From Alkalihalobacillus sp. LMS6 (GTDB lineage: Bacteria > Bacillota > Bacilli > Bacillales > Bacillaceae_D): DNA of 64,000 bases. Location: positions 3,719,564 to 3,783,563 of the forward strand of contig NZ_CP093302.1 in the NCBI RefSeq assembly GCF_024362765.1. Reading direction: 5' to 3'. Shown in pieces: positions 26,432 to 34,640 of this stretch. The position numbers were made by a program, and so were the translations under genes. The notes under the pieces were generated by a model, which saw only the letters and a program-made list of their open reading frames with translations, was not told the DNA's origin and did not search any database. Position 1 is the stretch's first letter. Every line of letters begins with the position of its first letter.

Positions 26432-28099
26432 TTACCCTTCTCGCTTTTCATGAATGAGCTGGTTTTTCATCTCTGTCAATTCATCTGATAAGGATACTGG
26501 GTACACTTCTGGTACTTCTAAGCGAAGATATTCTTCCCAAAAAGATTGTTTTTGAAAAGCATGATAGTCACGGACTTCACGAAGGGAAGGAACATCATAA
26601 ACTAGCTTTCCGCCTTCAAAGATCGGCTGTAACAATTCCACCGCTTGGAAGTCACGAATTCGCTTCGCCTTTAATGGGTTGCGTGGATGTTTTAGGAGAA
26701 TTTCCTCTTTTCCTTCTAACGATTCATGTTCTAAACAAACATAATCTCCTTTTGCCATCCCATCGTCTCCAAACAAGCGGTAGACTTTCTTTCTTCCTGG
26801 ATTTAAAATCTTCTCGATACTTTCAGAGATCTTAATTAACGCCACCCAGTCATCTTTTGTATATTGGTCTGATTCTAATTCCGAATGCAATGGGCGTCTC
26901 GCTACAATCTTATGCACACCACCAAGAGCAGGGTTGTCATACGCTGTGATAAACTTTGTTCCAACACCCCAAATGTCTACTCTTGCGCCTTGCTGTTTCA
27001 GTGACGCAATTGTGTATTCATCTAAATCGTTGGTTGCCGCAATCTTTACATGCTCCAATCCTTCTTCGTCAAGACGCTTGCGAACTTTTTTAGATAAATA
27101 AGCCAAATCCCCACTATCCAACCGAACGGCCGTCATCTCATATCCTTTTTCTTCTAGTCGACGAGCTGTTTCAATCGCATGCGGCAATCCACTTCCTAAT
27201 GTGTCAGTCGTATCTAAGAGTGGAATGGTTTTCTGCGGGAATACTTCCGCATACGCAAGAAAAGCTTCCAATTCGGAAGGGTGAAACATAATAAACACAT
27301 GCGCTTGTGTACCTGTGATCGGCATCGAGAATTGTTTACCCGCTTTTACGTTACTCGTCGCGTCAAAACCAGCGATGTAGGCCATTTTTGCACCATTCAC
27401 ACTGGCATCTCTACCTTGCGCACGTCTTTTGCCCATCTCTAGTAAGCCGTCTTTGCCCGCAATCGTTTTAATGCGTGCGCCTTTTGTGAGCACGAGTGAT
27501 TCAGCATTAATGATGTTTAACAACATCGCTTCAATCCAAATGCATTCCCAAACTGGAGCTTCAATTCGGATAAGCGGCGTATTTGGGAACACAATATTGC
27601 CCTCTTCAACAGCATGTAAATCACCACTAAAACGGAGCTTTCGTAAATCATCGAGAAACGCTTCATCAAAACCTTCTGATTGCTCTCGTAAGTAATTTAT
27701 ATCACTTTCATTAAAGTATAAGTTTTCGATTGTATCAATTAAATGTCCAAGTCCACCGAACGCGACATAGCCACCTAACTCTGTACTAAATTCGCCAACG
27801 CCTCGAACAAAAGGGGCTTTCCGATAAAAGTCATCAAAAACAACTTGAGTTTGATGAAGCCCTTCTTTCCAAAGTGCATACATCATCGTAATCGCATAAT
27901 AATCAACATCAAGTGCATAGTCTTCAGAGGGATTATAATAAGGCGTGACATGATAAGCATTGGCACCACATCGGATGCACGGCTCCTCGCTAGAAGACTC
28001 GTTCGAGAAACTCGGTTGGTCACATTCTTTGCAAATGTGGATATAGCGATAACGAGTCGGCTTAACAAAATCAAAGATTGTTTTCATATGTTCAGACAT
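26432..28099 (-). CDS. pncB: Nicotinate phosphoribosyltransferase with N-terminal zinc ribbon
   Basis: 555 residues. It joins nicotinate to PRPP to make nicotinate mononucleotide in the NAD salvage pathway. The core is recognisable by GVGEFSTELGGY, ITGTQAHVFIMFHPSE, LLDTTDTLGSGL, AVRLDSGDLAYLSKKVR and DIWGVGTKFITAYD-type blocks. Before it is an unusual segment with C23-x2-C26 and C41-x2-C44, a likely zinc ribbon. Together with about 25 linker residues this makes the protein some 65 residues longer than B. subtilis PncB (about 490). ATG 28099 follows AAAGGAGC, so the extension is translated. Monocistronic. Confidence 0.88.
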   Translation of the reverse strand: MSEHMKTIFDFVKPTRYRYIHICKECDQPSFSNESSSEEPCIRCGANAYHVTPYYNPSEDYALDVDYYAITMMYALWKEGLHQTQVVFDDFYRKAPFVRGVGEFSTELGGYVAFGGLGHLIDTIENLYFNESDINYLREQSEGFDEAFLDDLRKLRFSGDLHAVEEGNIVFPNTPLIRIEAPVWECIWIEAMLLNIINAESLVLTKGARIKTIAGKDGLLEMGKRRAQGRDASVNGAKMAYIAGFDATSNVKAGKQFSMPITGTQAHVFIMFHPSELEAFLAYAEVFPQKTIPLLDTTDTLGSGLPHAIETARRLEEKGYEMTAVRLDSGDLAYLSKKVRKRLDEEGLEHVKIAATNDLDEYTIASLKQQGARVDIWGVGTKFITAYDNPALGGVHKIVARRPLHSELESDQYTKDDWVALIKISESIEKILNPGRKKVYRLFGDDGMAKGDYVCLEHESLEGKEEILLKHPRNPLKAKRIRDFQAVELLQPIFEGGKLVYDVPSLREVRDYHAFQKQSFWEEYLRLEVPEVYPVSLSDELTEMKNQLIHEKREG

Positions 28100-28204
28100 C
28101 TTTCTGCTCCTTTATGGTTTACGCTTTCAAGCATATAAGTCAACAAAAGTATACTCTTGTTTTTCCTTGAATTCAAATAAGGTCCCCTCACAAAACCATA
28201 TCTA

Positions 28205-28234
28205 AACAAAAAAAGCGCCCGGTATGGACGCTTT
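28205..28234 (-). terminator. Terminator after rocD
   Basis: On the minus strand AAAGCGTCC pairs with GGGCGCTTT, followed by a T-run. Confidence 0.75.
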
Positions 28235-28293
28235 CATCGTCTATCATTATTTATTGCGTCATTAAAGCCTATCACGAACGATTAAGTCGGTCT

Positions 28294-29499
28294 TTACTCT
28301 GAATCGTTCCCAGATAACACCTCTTTAATTTGTTCTAACGCATGTTCCAGTTCTTCTTTCGTAATAATCAATGGCGGCGCAAAGCGAATGACGTTTTCGT
28401 GGGTTTCTTTGCATAACAGTCCTCTTTCTTTCAACTGCTCGCAAAACGGGCGAGCCGATTCTGTCAACTCAATCCCAATGAATAAGCCTCTCCCACGTAC
28501 TTCTTTAATAGAAGGGTGCGTTAACGTTTTCAATTCCTTTATAAAATAATCGCCAAGTTCCTGAGCATTCTCTAACAACGATTCCTCTTCCAAAATTTCC
28601 AGCGCGGCAATGGATACGGCACACGCAAGTGGATTACCTCCGAACGTTGACCCGTGTGAACCCGGCTCAAACACACCTAGAATGTCTTTATTCGCCACGA
28701 CTGCAGATATCGGCAAGATCCCTCCTCCAAGCGCCTTTCCGAGGATATACATATCTGGCTCGACGCCTTCATGTTCACACGCAAACCATTTTCCTGTTCG
28801 GCCTAGACCTGCTTGAATCTCGTCCGCAATAAAGAGAATGTTGTTCTCTGTACAAATACGACGAACCTCTTTTAAGTAACCGTCAGGTGGAATAAGTATG
28901 CCCGCTTCCCCTTGAATCGGTTCAACCAAGAATGCCACCGTATTGCCTGTAATCGCCTCTTCCAACGCTTTTTCATCGCCATAAGGAATGACTTTTACAC
29001 CTGGTAACAACGGACCAAACCCACGCTTATATTCGTCACTTGAAGAAAGTGAGACTGCCGCAAGTGTCCGTCCGTGAAAATTATTGGCGCACACGATAAT
29101 CTCTGCTTTATTCGCCACCACTTTTTTCTCTTGATAGCCCCAGCGTCGCGCCGCCTTCAAAGCCGTTTCAACCGCTTCTGCCCCTGTATTCATTGGCAAC
29201 ACCATGTTTTTCTTCGTTAACGTTGCCACTTTTTCATAAAAAGGGGCCAGTTGATCGTTATGAAATGCACGGGACGTAAGCGTAACCCGTTCTGCTTGGT
29301 CTTTTAGCGTTTGAATTAGTTTTGGATGACAATGCCCTTGATTAAGCGCTGAGTAGGCACTTAGCATATCAAGATATCGATTGCCCTCTGCATCCCAAAC
29401 CCACACACCTTGCGCTTTCGAAATGACAATCGGTAAGGGATGATAGTTATTAGCACCATATTCCTCTGTTTTTTTAATAATCTCCGTTGACTTAGACAT
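28294..29499 (-). CDS. rocD: Ornithine aminotransferase RocD
   Basis: 401 residues from ATG 29499, supported by GAAGGAGGATG. A class III PLP aminotransferase. [20 protein letters not shown] is the phosphate-binding block, [16 protein letters not shown] follows, the PLP Asp is in [15 protein letters not shown] and the Schiff-base Lys is in [10 protein letters not shown]. It converts ornithine plus 2-oxoglutarate to glutamate semialdehyde and glutamate in arginine breakdown. No other roc genes are adjacent, so it is a stand-alone copy. Confidence 0.94.
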   Translation of the reverse strand: MSKSTEIIKKTEEYGANNYHPLPIVISKAQGVWVWDAEGNRYLDMLSAYSALNQGHCHPKLIQTLKDQAERVTLTSRAFHNDQLAPFYEKVATLTKKNMVLPMNTGAEAVETALKAARRWGYQEKKVVANKAEIIVCANNFHGRTLAAVSLSSSDEYKRGFGPLLPGVKVIPYGDEKALEEAITGNTVAFLVEPIQGEAGILIPPDGYLKEVRRICTENNILFIADEIQAGLGRTGKWFACEHEGVEPDMYILGKALGGGILPISAVVANKDILGVFEPGSHGSTFGGNPLACAVSIAALEILEEESLLENAQELGDYFIKELKTLTHPSIKEVRGRGLFIGIELTESARPFCEQLKERGLLCKETHENVIRFAPPLIITKEELEHALEQIKEVLSGNDSE

Positions 29500-29620
29500 A
29501 AACATCCTCCTTCATCACAATCCTTACATTCTATGTTTCTTCGCTTTAAAAAAATGAATTCCTGCTACAATCACTTGGAAAAAAGGTGTTAAGATGAAAT
29601 GAGGTAAGGAGGAATCACCT

Positions 29621-30829
29621 ATGGATACACAAATTAGACGTATACATCACATTATTTTTCTCGCATCTGTCTTTTGCTTCTGGCTTGCTACATATAGCTA
29701 CGTTCCTGTTTTCAGCCTTTATTTAGAGTCCATTCCTTTTAGTTACGGCTTGATCGGCATTATTCTTGGAAGTTATGGCATCACACAAGTATTGCTTCGT
29801 TTTCCACTCGGGGTCTTACTCGACAAACTCGTGACGTTGAAAAAACACTTTTATGTTGGCGGGTTTGTCGTTGCGATCATTAGCGGATTTATTCTTTTAC
29901 TTTCTACGTCATTCGTATGGATATTGATCGGTCGGCTACTCGCCGGAGTTACGGCCGCCATGTGGGTCATGGCGACGATTATGTATGCAGAGTATTTTCG
30001 TGCAGATCAAACGGGAAAAGCCATGGGGACGCTGCAATTTGCAACGGTCATGCCGCAATTTATTAGCATGCTTACAGCGGGGTTGCTTGTAGAGTGGATG
30101 GGCTTTGCTATTCCGTTTTGGGTCGGAATTATCACAGCATTCATCGGACTCATTCTCGCTTTATCTGTAAAAGTTGTTCCAAACAAAAACCGTTCTAGTG
30201 TCAATGGATCATTTCGCTCTATTATTCGTTCAACATTATCAGTGAAAAGGCTGATTCCTATCACATTGATTTCTTTATTCACTCACGCACTTTTGTTTAT
30301 TTCAATCTTTGGCTTCACCCCGGTCTACGCCGGAGCCCAGGGAATTTCAGAAGGAGCGATGGTTTGGGTCATGATCGCGTTTTTTGTGCCACATGCAGGA
30401 GCATCCATCCTCGTTGCCGTAATGAATGTAGCTCCTCAGGTGGAACAAAGGCTCATTATTAGCAGCTTACTCTTTACAGCAATTACGTTCTTCTGTATGC
30501 CACTTGCGACAGGACTTTTTTCTATAAGCTTATTGCACGCGATTATCGGCTTAACAATTGGGATTGTCCTGCCACTCTTATTATCTCAAATTGCCAGTCT
30601 TGCCCCAGCTTCTCTGAAGACATCCGTCATGGGGTTTTACCAATCCATCTATGCGATCGGCATTTTTATCGGACCATACCTAGCTGGTTTTGCTGCAGAA
30701 CAATTTGGACTCCAGCATGTCTTTACATTAGCAGCGCTCATTAGTCTTATTGCCTTGGGCATTGCTGGGTTTGCGGTGGCGACTGACCGGAAGAAAAACA
30801 ATTATAAAAAGAAAACTGCTTCATCATAA
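29621..30829 (+). CDS. MFS transporter
   Basis: 402 residues with twelve predicted membrane spans. The loop 2-3 motif is present as FPLGVLLDKLVTLKKH and a motif C-like GSYGITQ and RLLAGVTAAMWV follow. It belongs to the drug:H+ antiporter or YfkF-like group of the major facilitator superfamily, and the substrate is unknown. ATG 29621 follows GTAAGGAGG. Its tail is basic (KKNNYKKK), as expected for a cytosolic end. No regulator or pathway gene is linked. Confidence 0.87.
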   Translation: MDTQIRRIHHIIFLASVFCFWLATYSYVPVFSLYLESIPFSYGLIGIILGSYGITQVLLRFPLGVLLDKLVTLKKHFYVGGFVVAIISGFILLLSTSFVWILIGRLLAGVTAAMWVMATIMYAEYFRADQTGKAMGTLQFATVMPQFISMLTAGLLVEWMGFAIPFWVGIITAFIGLILALSVKVVPNKNRSSVNGSFRSIIRSTLSVKRLIPITLISLFTHALLFISIFGFTPVYAGAQGISEGAMVWVMIAFFVPHAGASILVAVMNVAPQVEQRLIISSLLFTAITFFCMPLATGLFSISLLHAIIGLTIGIVLPLLLSQIASLAPASLKTSVMGFYQSIYAIGIFIGPYLAGFAAEQFGLQHVFTLAALISLIALGIAGFAVATDRKKNNYKKKTASS

Positions 30830-30840
30830 ATACGAAAAGA

Positions 30841-30876
30841 CACGTCAGCGGTTCACTGCATCTACCCGTTGACGTG
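30841..30876. terminator. Hairpin between convergent MFS and hypothetical genes
   Basis: CACGTCAGCGG pairs with CCGTTGACGTG (one mismatch). The T-rich tail (TCTTTTCG) is on the minus strand, so it probably ends the 30915-31199 gene. Confidence 0.55.
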
Positions 30877-30914
30877 ACTAGTCGCATCAGCAAATCATCA
30901 TGTTTATTGTAGAA

Positions 30915-31199
30915 CTAGCCCGTAATGAGCCAAGGTGATGCATAAAAATCTCTTCTAAAAAGCTCACCTGATTCTGGGAAGGATGCAGGCAAATTACCAT
31001 AGGGAATATTGGTTGCCCGATATCCCCCATAAACAGTATGAGGGTTTGGACGCTCTGCTAAATTCCGTAAAAATACCTCTCCATTGAATCGGACAATGGG
31101 AATAACACTTCTTTGATGAAACCCATTCCAATAAGCCGTACCACGATCATGACGTGCAATCCAATATAAGCCTTCTTCAAGTTCTTCATCTAGGGTCAC
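30915..31199 (-). CDS. Hypothetical protein with GTG start behind a mini-ORF
   Basis: 94 residues, family not recognised. It is aromatic and Arg-rich (LYWIARHDRGTAYWNGFHQRS, then NIPYGNLPASFPESGEL) and has no signal or membrane span. GTG 31199 has no ribosome binding site of its own. A strong GGAGGAG sits before ATG 31213, which opens a five-codon frame ending in TGA that overlaps the GTG as GTGA. Either this is translational coupling, or the gene has lost one G from a GGGG run near its start and is frameshifted. An in-frame TAA just upstream excludes a longer native start. Confidence 0.5.
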   Translation of the reverse strand: MTLDEELEEGLYWIARHDRGTAYWNGFHQRSVIPIVRFNGEVFLRNLAERPNPHTVYGGYRATNIPYGNLPASFPESGELFRRDFYASPWLITG

Positions 31200-31213
31200 A
31201 TAGCCCCAGCCAT
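31196..31213 (-). other. Five-codon leader ORF or remnant start
   Basis: ATG-GCT-GGG-GCT-ATG-TGA with a strong GGAGGAG upstream; its stop overlaps the GTG of the next gene. Adding one G to the G-run would fuse it in frame with the downstream protein. Confidence 0.5.
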
Positions 31214-31243
31214 GTTAACTCCTCCATAATAAGTGAAATACTA

Positions 31244-31318
31244 TTCGTTATTGTTGGTGTGCCGGCACGAACGCATAGTTAACGAATATTGTAGCTAGAT
31301 ACTAGTCGTTTGCTACAA
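31244..31318. repeat. Cluster of inverted repeats in the 31.2-31.4 kb gap
   Basis: Three independent palindromes lie together: TTCGTTA (31244) with TAACGAA (31280), the perfect 10-base palindrome GTGCCGGCAC (31258-31267), and TTGTAGC (31289) with GCTACAA (31312). None is followed by a T-run. They sit between the divergent genes at 31199 and 31430. Confidence 0.45.
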
Positions 31319-31334
31319 CTCAATCTTAATATAA

Positions 31335-31346
31335 GAACATACGTTC
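31335..31346. promoter_or_regulatory. LexA/DinR (SOS) box
   Basis: GAACATACGTTC is a perfect match to the Gram-positive DinR core GAAC-N4-GTTC, with A/T-rich flanks. It lies 84 bases upstream of the first SHOCT-domain gene and 136 bases from the divergent gene. This implies DNA-damage control of one or both sides. Confidence 0.65.
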
Positions 31347-31429
31347 TTGTTTGGCGATTTTCTGCCACGTTTATGCCACTTATCTATGTTAAACTCTTAA
31401 GTAAAGATATTTAGAAAGGGCGCTTCTTC

Positions 31430-32287
31430 ATGTCACAAACTTTTAAAGGCTCTCGATTGACCCTAACCATTGAGGATGACAGACTACTTATTCGTCATAA
31501 CAAAATAAAAACATTTGCTGGTGGTGCTCGAAAGGAAGTTATCATTCCCCTAAATGAACTTGAAGGAATGATTTTTCAAAAACCTGGTCTTTTATCTGGT
31601 TTTTGCTATTTTTAATTACGGGGGGTTTCGCCATCTATAACAAGGTTTCAAGCAGCAAATGATGAACATTCTATCATGCTAAATTTTTTCTACCATTACA
31701 ATCGTTTTCAAAAAGCGAAGCAGATTATTATGAATAAACTAGCAACTATTGAACCTTCTTTAGAAATGGAAATCGATCGAGCTTTGAATGACCTTTTTTC
31801 TATTCCTTCCCATACTGTTAAATTCGATGGTGTTGACGGCACCTTAGAATTAACTAAAGATACTGTAACGATCTATTACAAACGTTTTCTTCATTCAGGA
31901 GGCAGTGGAAAAAAATCCATTTACATTAAAGACATTAATGCCATTACGCTCTCACCTCAAACATTGGTGAATGGGAAATTTGAAATTCATTATGGTAACT
32001 ATTCTTCGAGGAAATTAAATCCACTTGCTTTAGGATCAAACGAAATTAGTATTACAAACATCAACGAATATAATCGTTTCTTACAGGCAAAAGAACTTAT
32101 TGAACGGATTAAACATTATCATGACTCACATAATGAAAATGACTTTGAAAACAGCTATAACCAATATGTCGAACCTGCGCATACATCACGCTCCACCGCA
32201 GACGAACTTCGAGAGTTCAAAGCCCTTTTAGACGAAGGTATTATTTCAGAAGAGGAATTTGAAAAGAAAAAGATGGAACTACTGTAA
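31430..32287 (+). pseudogene. SHOCT-domain protein gene with one in-frame stop
   Basis: A 286-codon frame interrupted only by TAA at 31613-31615. Both halves stay in the same frame and align along their whole length with the intact neighbour at 32313-33155. The first part ends GLLSGFCYF before the stop, matching GYVYF in the neighbour, and the continuation has LRGVSPSI against RHHDPSI. The body looks like two bacterial-PH/DUF4429-like repeats, and the end is a SHOCT helix pair (STADELREFKALLDEGIISEEEFEKKK). A 61-residue fragment and a 203-residue fragment could still be made. A sequencing error or stop readthrough cannot be excluded. Confidence 0.7.
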
Positions 32288-32312
32288 GAAAATCTTTTAA
32301 GGAGGAGCTAAC

Positions 32313-33155
32313 ATGACTATGGCTACTTTTCAATCAATGGGCACGACCTTAATTGTTTCTGAAGATCGGATAACCTTAGAACATAACCGCAAAATTGGAA
32401 ACTTAAGAAAAACAACAGAGATAGCCTTTACTGAATTAGAAAAAATTGAAGAGAAAAAACCTACACTTTTTTCCGGGTATGTTTATTTCAGACGACATCA
32501 CGATCCTTCTATTGACGATAAAGAAGCGATGATTCATGAACAGGCAATCATTATACGATCAAAGAAAAAGTATAAAGAATATGAAAAAGTTAGCGAACAG
32601 ATAAAACAAAAATTAGTAGAAAACGCTCAGGCCTCTGATACACCAACCGATCGAATCAAATCATTAGTTAAACAACTTACATCTAATCCAAATGAATCTT
32701 TACGTTATGAAGCCCATCAAGGCCATTTAATCATAAGCGCCTATACGGTTTGTATACATCATAAAACGCTGCATCGAGGTAAAAAAGGAGAAAGAGAATA
32801 TTCCATTCCTTCTATCAATAGCATTCATTTATCTAAAAGCGGTTTAAAAGCTGGTCGTATTCGCTTTTTTACGGGGTCTACGAATAGCAATGAGAAATAT
32901 AAAGCCTATTTAGCAGCTGAAAATGAACTGCTTATAACAGGGATTGATGACTACCATAATATGCACGAAGCTAAACTACTCATTGAAGGCCTACGTGTTT
33001 ATCACGCAGATAAACACGATCCGTCTGTTTTACCAACGTCAAATCCTTCTTCACGCTCCACCGCAGACGAACTGCGAGAGTTCAAATCTCTTTTGGACGA
33101 AGGCATTATTACAGAAGAAGAGTTTGAAAAGAAGAAAGCGACATTACTTCGCTAA
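32313..33155 (+). CDS. DUF4429-like / SHOCT-domain protein
   Basis: 280 residues, the intact paralogue of the preceding broken gene. Two PH-like repeats (about 5-105 and 115-225; IIIRSKKKYKEYEKV and LLITGIDDYHNMHEAK close each) are followed by a Ser/Pro linker. The C-terminal SHOCT motif is STADELREFKSLLDEGIITEEEFEKKKA. SHOCT tails are linked to oligomerisation. Proteins of this type occur in phage- and envelope-linked contexts; no enzyme activity is expected. ATG 32313 follows TTAAGGAGGAGC, 25 bases after the first copy. It is AT-richer than the surroundings. Confidence 0.75.
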   Translation: MTMATFQSMGTTLIVSEDRITLEHNRKIGNLRKTTEIAFTELEKIEEKKPTLFSGYVYFRRHHDPSIDDKEAMIHEQAIIIRSKKKYKEYEKVSEQIKQKLVENAQASDTPTDRIKSLVKQLTSNPNESLRYEAHQGHLIISAYTVCIHHKTLHRGKKGEREYSIPSINSIHLSKSGLKAGRIRFFTGSTNSNEKYKAYLAAENELLITGIDDYHNMHEAKLLIEGLRVYHADKHDPSVLPTSNPSSRSTADELREFKSLLDEGIITEEEFEKKKATLLR

Positions 33156-33162
33156 CAAAACA

Positions 33163-33190
33163 AGACCCTCATGTAAGATGGGGGTCTCTC
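33163..33190 (+). terminator. Terminator after the SHOCT genes
   Basis: AGACCCTCAT pairs with ATGGGGGTCT, followed by a mixed C/T tail. It separates the SHOCT genes from the convergent arpU-like gene. Confidence 0.6.
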
Positions 33191-33197
33191 TCACCTT

Positions 33198-33590
33198 CTA
33201 CAAGCAGCCTGCTACTCCCAACAGATAGTGTAGTTTCTCTAGTGCCTTTGCTTTCAGTCTGTAATACTGCCTTTCACTCACCATCATTTCCATATAAACT
33301 TGATAGTCAAATCGATCTTCTTCAAGATAGCGTCGCACGATTAGTTCTCGTTCAGTCTCTGACAGTCGGTTAATGCAGTTCTGGATGGTTTCTAAAAAAG
33401 CTCTTCTCTCTTTCTCCTCATGGTTTTCAAATGTTTGTTCTTTTTGAACATAAAAAGCCGTACTTTCTCCAGTAGCGACGACCATAAACTGAGGAGTAAC
33501 CTTAGGCATTTCATCAAACGTAAGTGTAAGTTTTGTTAAATTATATTTTGCTAACACTTGCTCTACTTTTTGCTTTTCTTCCTTTTGCAA
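33198..33590 (-). CDS. ArpU-family phage-type transcriptional regulator
   Basis: 130 residues. The N-terminus KVEQVLAKYNLTKL and MPKVTPQFMV matches ArpU. The C-terminal half is a sigma-region-4-like helix-turn-helix: NRLSETERELIVRRYLEEDRF, then MMVSERQYYRLKAKALEKL. ArpU/RinA-like proteins activate late genes in Gram-positive phages and in related genomic islands. No head, tail or integrase gene is nearby, so this is a solitary or domesticated copy. It lies directly downstream of cwlC on the same strand but behind a terminator. Confidence 0.82.
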   Translation of the reverse strand: MQKEEKQKVEQVLAKYNLTKLTLTFDEMPKVTPQFMVVATGESTAFYVQKEQTFENHEEKERRAFLETIQNCINRLSETERELIVRRYLEEDRFDYQVYMEMMVSERQYYRLKAKALEKLHYLLGVAGCL

Positions 33591-33635
33591 AACGATCCCC
33601 CCTTTATTTAGTAAAGAGAGCTAATTCGTTAAAAA

Positions 33636-33665
33636 TCAAAAAGACGAGGAAAATCCTCGTCTTTC
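33636..33665 (-). terminator. Terminator after cwlC
   Basis: AAGACGAGGA and TCCTCGTCTT form a 10 bp stem with a 3-base loop. On the minus strand TTTTTGATTTTT follows. Confidence 0.9.
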
Positions 33666-33667
33666 TG

Positions 33668-34438
33668 TTACCCACTTACCACAGTGGCATCATACCCTCG
33701 CCCACGCAGTTCACTCGCAAGTGCATCTGCATTCGCTCTGACTGAAAAGGCACCTGCCTGCACGAGGAACAGGGAACCACTTTGTACAATAATGGATTCA
33801 TAGCCATCGGCTCTTAATCTCGCTTGCTGTTGGTCCGCATTGGCTCGAACGGAGAATGCACCAACTTGGACACGATAGATGGTTCCACCACCGCCACCGC
33901 CTCGCTGTAAATTGAAGGCTTGTGCTAGTCCATTTACATGTCCTCTCGCTACACGATCTAAGAAAGCGGAACTCCTTAAAAGATCTGCGTCTGCTGCACG
34001 GTCTATAAAGAGGTTTTCAGTTAAGATTGCTGGCATATTAGACGTTCGTAATACAGCAAAGTTTGCTCGTTTTTGACCCCGGTTCGTCACATTCATCTGT
34101 TGCATAATGGCAGGATGAATAATGCCTTGCAGACGCGCCGTTTCTGCTCCTGCATTCGTATGAATAAACGATTCAAAGCCTGTACCACCACCTGCATTAA
34201 TGTGAATGGACATAAAGTAGTTGGCATTCCATGCATTGGCTTGCTGTGTCCGTTCGGTTAACCCGACAAATACATCGTTTGTTCGGCTCATACGAACTTC
34301 AACACCTTGATATTCATTTAGTAGAATATCTCGAATACGTGTTGCAATTGCTAGTGTTAGCGTTTTTTCTTGTAACCCGTTTCCTACTGCACCTGGGTCA
34401 CTTCCACCATGTCCTGGATCTAGAAAAATTCTTGTCAT
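33668..34438 (-). CDS. cwlC: CwlC-like N-acetylmuramoyl-L-alanine amidase
   Basis: 256 residues from ATG 34438 after AAAGGAGGAG, the same length as B. subtilis CwlC. An Amidase_3 domain has IFLDPGHGGSDPGAVGNGLQEKT (zinc ligands H10, E24), SIHINAGGGTGFE (third His about 79) and the catalytic Glu in AILTENLFID. After a Gly linker come two SPOR repeats (YRVQVGAFSVRANAD and LFLVQAGAFSVRANAD) that bind denuded glycan. There is no signal peptide, as in CwlC. CwlC lyses the mother cell late in sporulation under SigK. Being beside an ArpU-type gene, a phage lysin origin is an alternative, but similarity to CwlC is stronger. Confidence 0.9.
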   Translation of the reverse strand: MTRIFLDPGHGGSDPGAVGNGLQEKTLTLAIATRIRDILLNEYQGVEVRMSRTNDVFVGLTERTQQANAWNANYFMSIHINAGGGTGFESFIHTNAGAETARLQGIIHPAIMQQMNVTNRGQKRANFAVLRTSNMPAILTENLFIDRAADADLLRSSAFLDRVARGHVNGLAQAFNLQRGGGGGGTIYRVQVGAFSVRANADQQQARLRADGYESIIVQSGSLFLVQAGAFSVRANADALASELRGRGYDATVVSG

Positions 34439-34527
34439 TCTTTTCTCCTCCTTTGACATTTAGGTGCTTGTCCGCATCCATTACCGACGCGAAAAAGCAT
34501 GCAGCGCTTTACGCCACATGCTATTCA

Positions 34528-34549
34528 TATGCAAAATCTATCAACGTGT
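34528..34549 (-). promoter_or_regulatory. SigK-like promoter candidate for cwlC
   Basis: On the minus strand AC is followed after 16 bases by GCATATGAATA, close to the SigK pattern AC-N16-CATAnnnTA but with one extra base before the final TA. Confidence 0.3.
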
Positions 34550-34602
34550 CAGGGTATTTGCTAGAGTTTGAGTCAAAACAGGCATAACGCTCGTTTTTCA
34601 TC

Positions 34603-34631
34603 CAAAAAAGCTGCCTCAATGGAGACAGCTT
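34603..34631 (-). terminator. Terminator after the catalase gene
   Basis: On the minus strand AAGCTGTCTC pairs with GAGGCAGCTT (one mismatch), followed by TTTTTT. Confidence 0.85.
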
Positions 34632-34640
34632 CTTCTTTTC

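Noticed and set aside
31430-31615. Independent 61-residue gene
   Set aside because: Its frame continues after a single TAA into the 203-residue open frame and the whole aligns with the neighbouring paralogue, so it is better treated as one broken gene.
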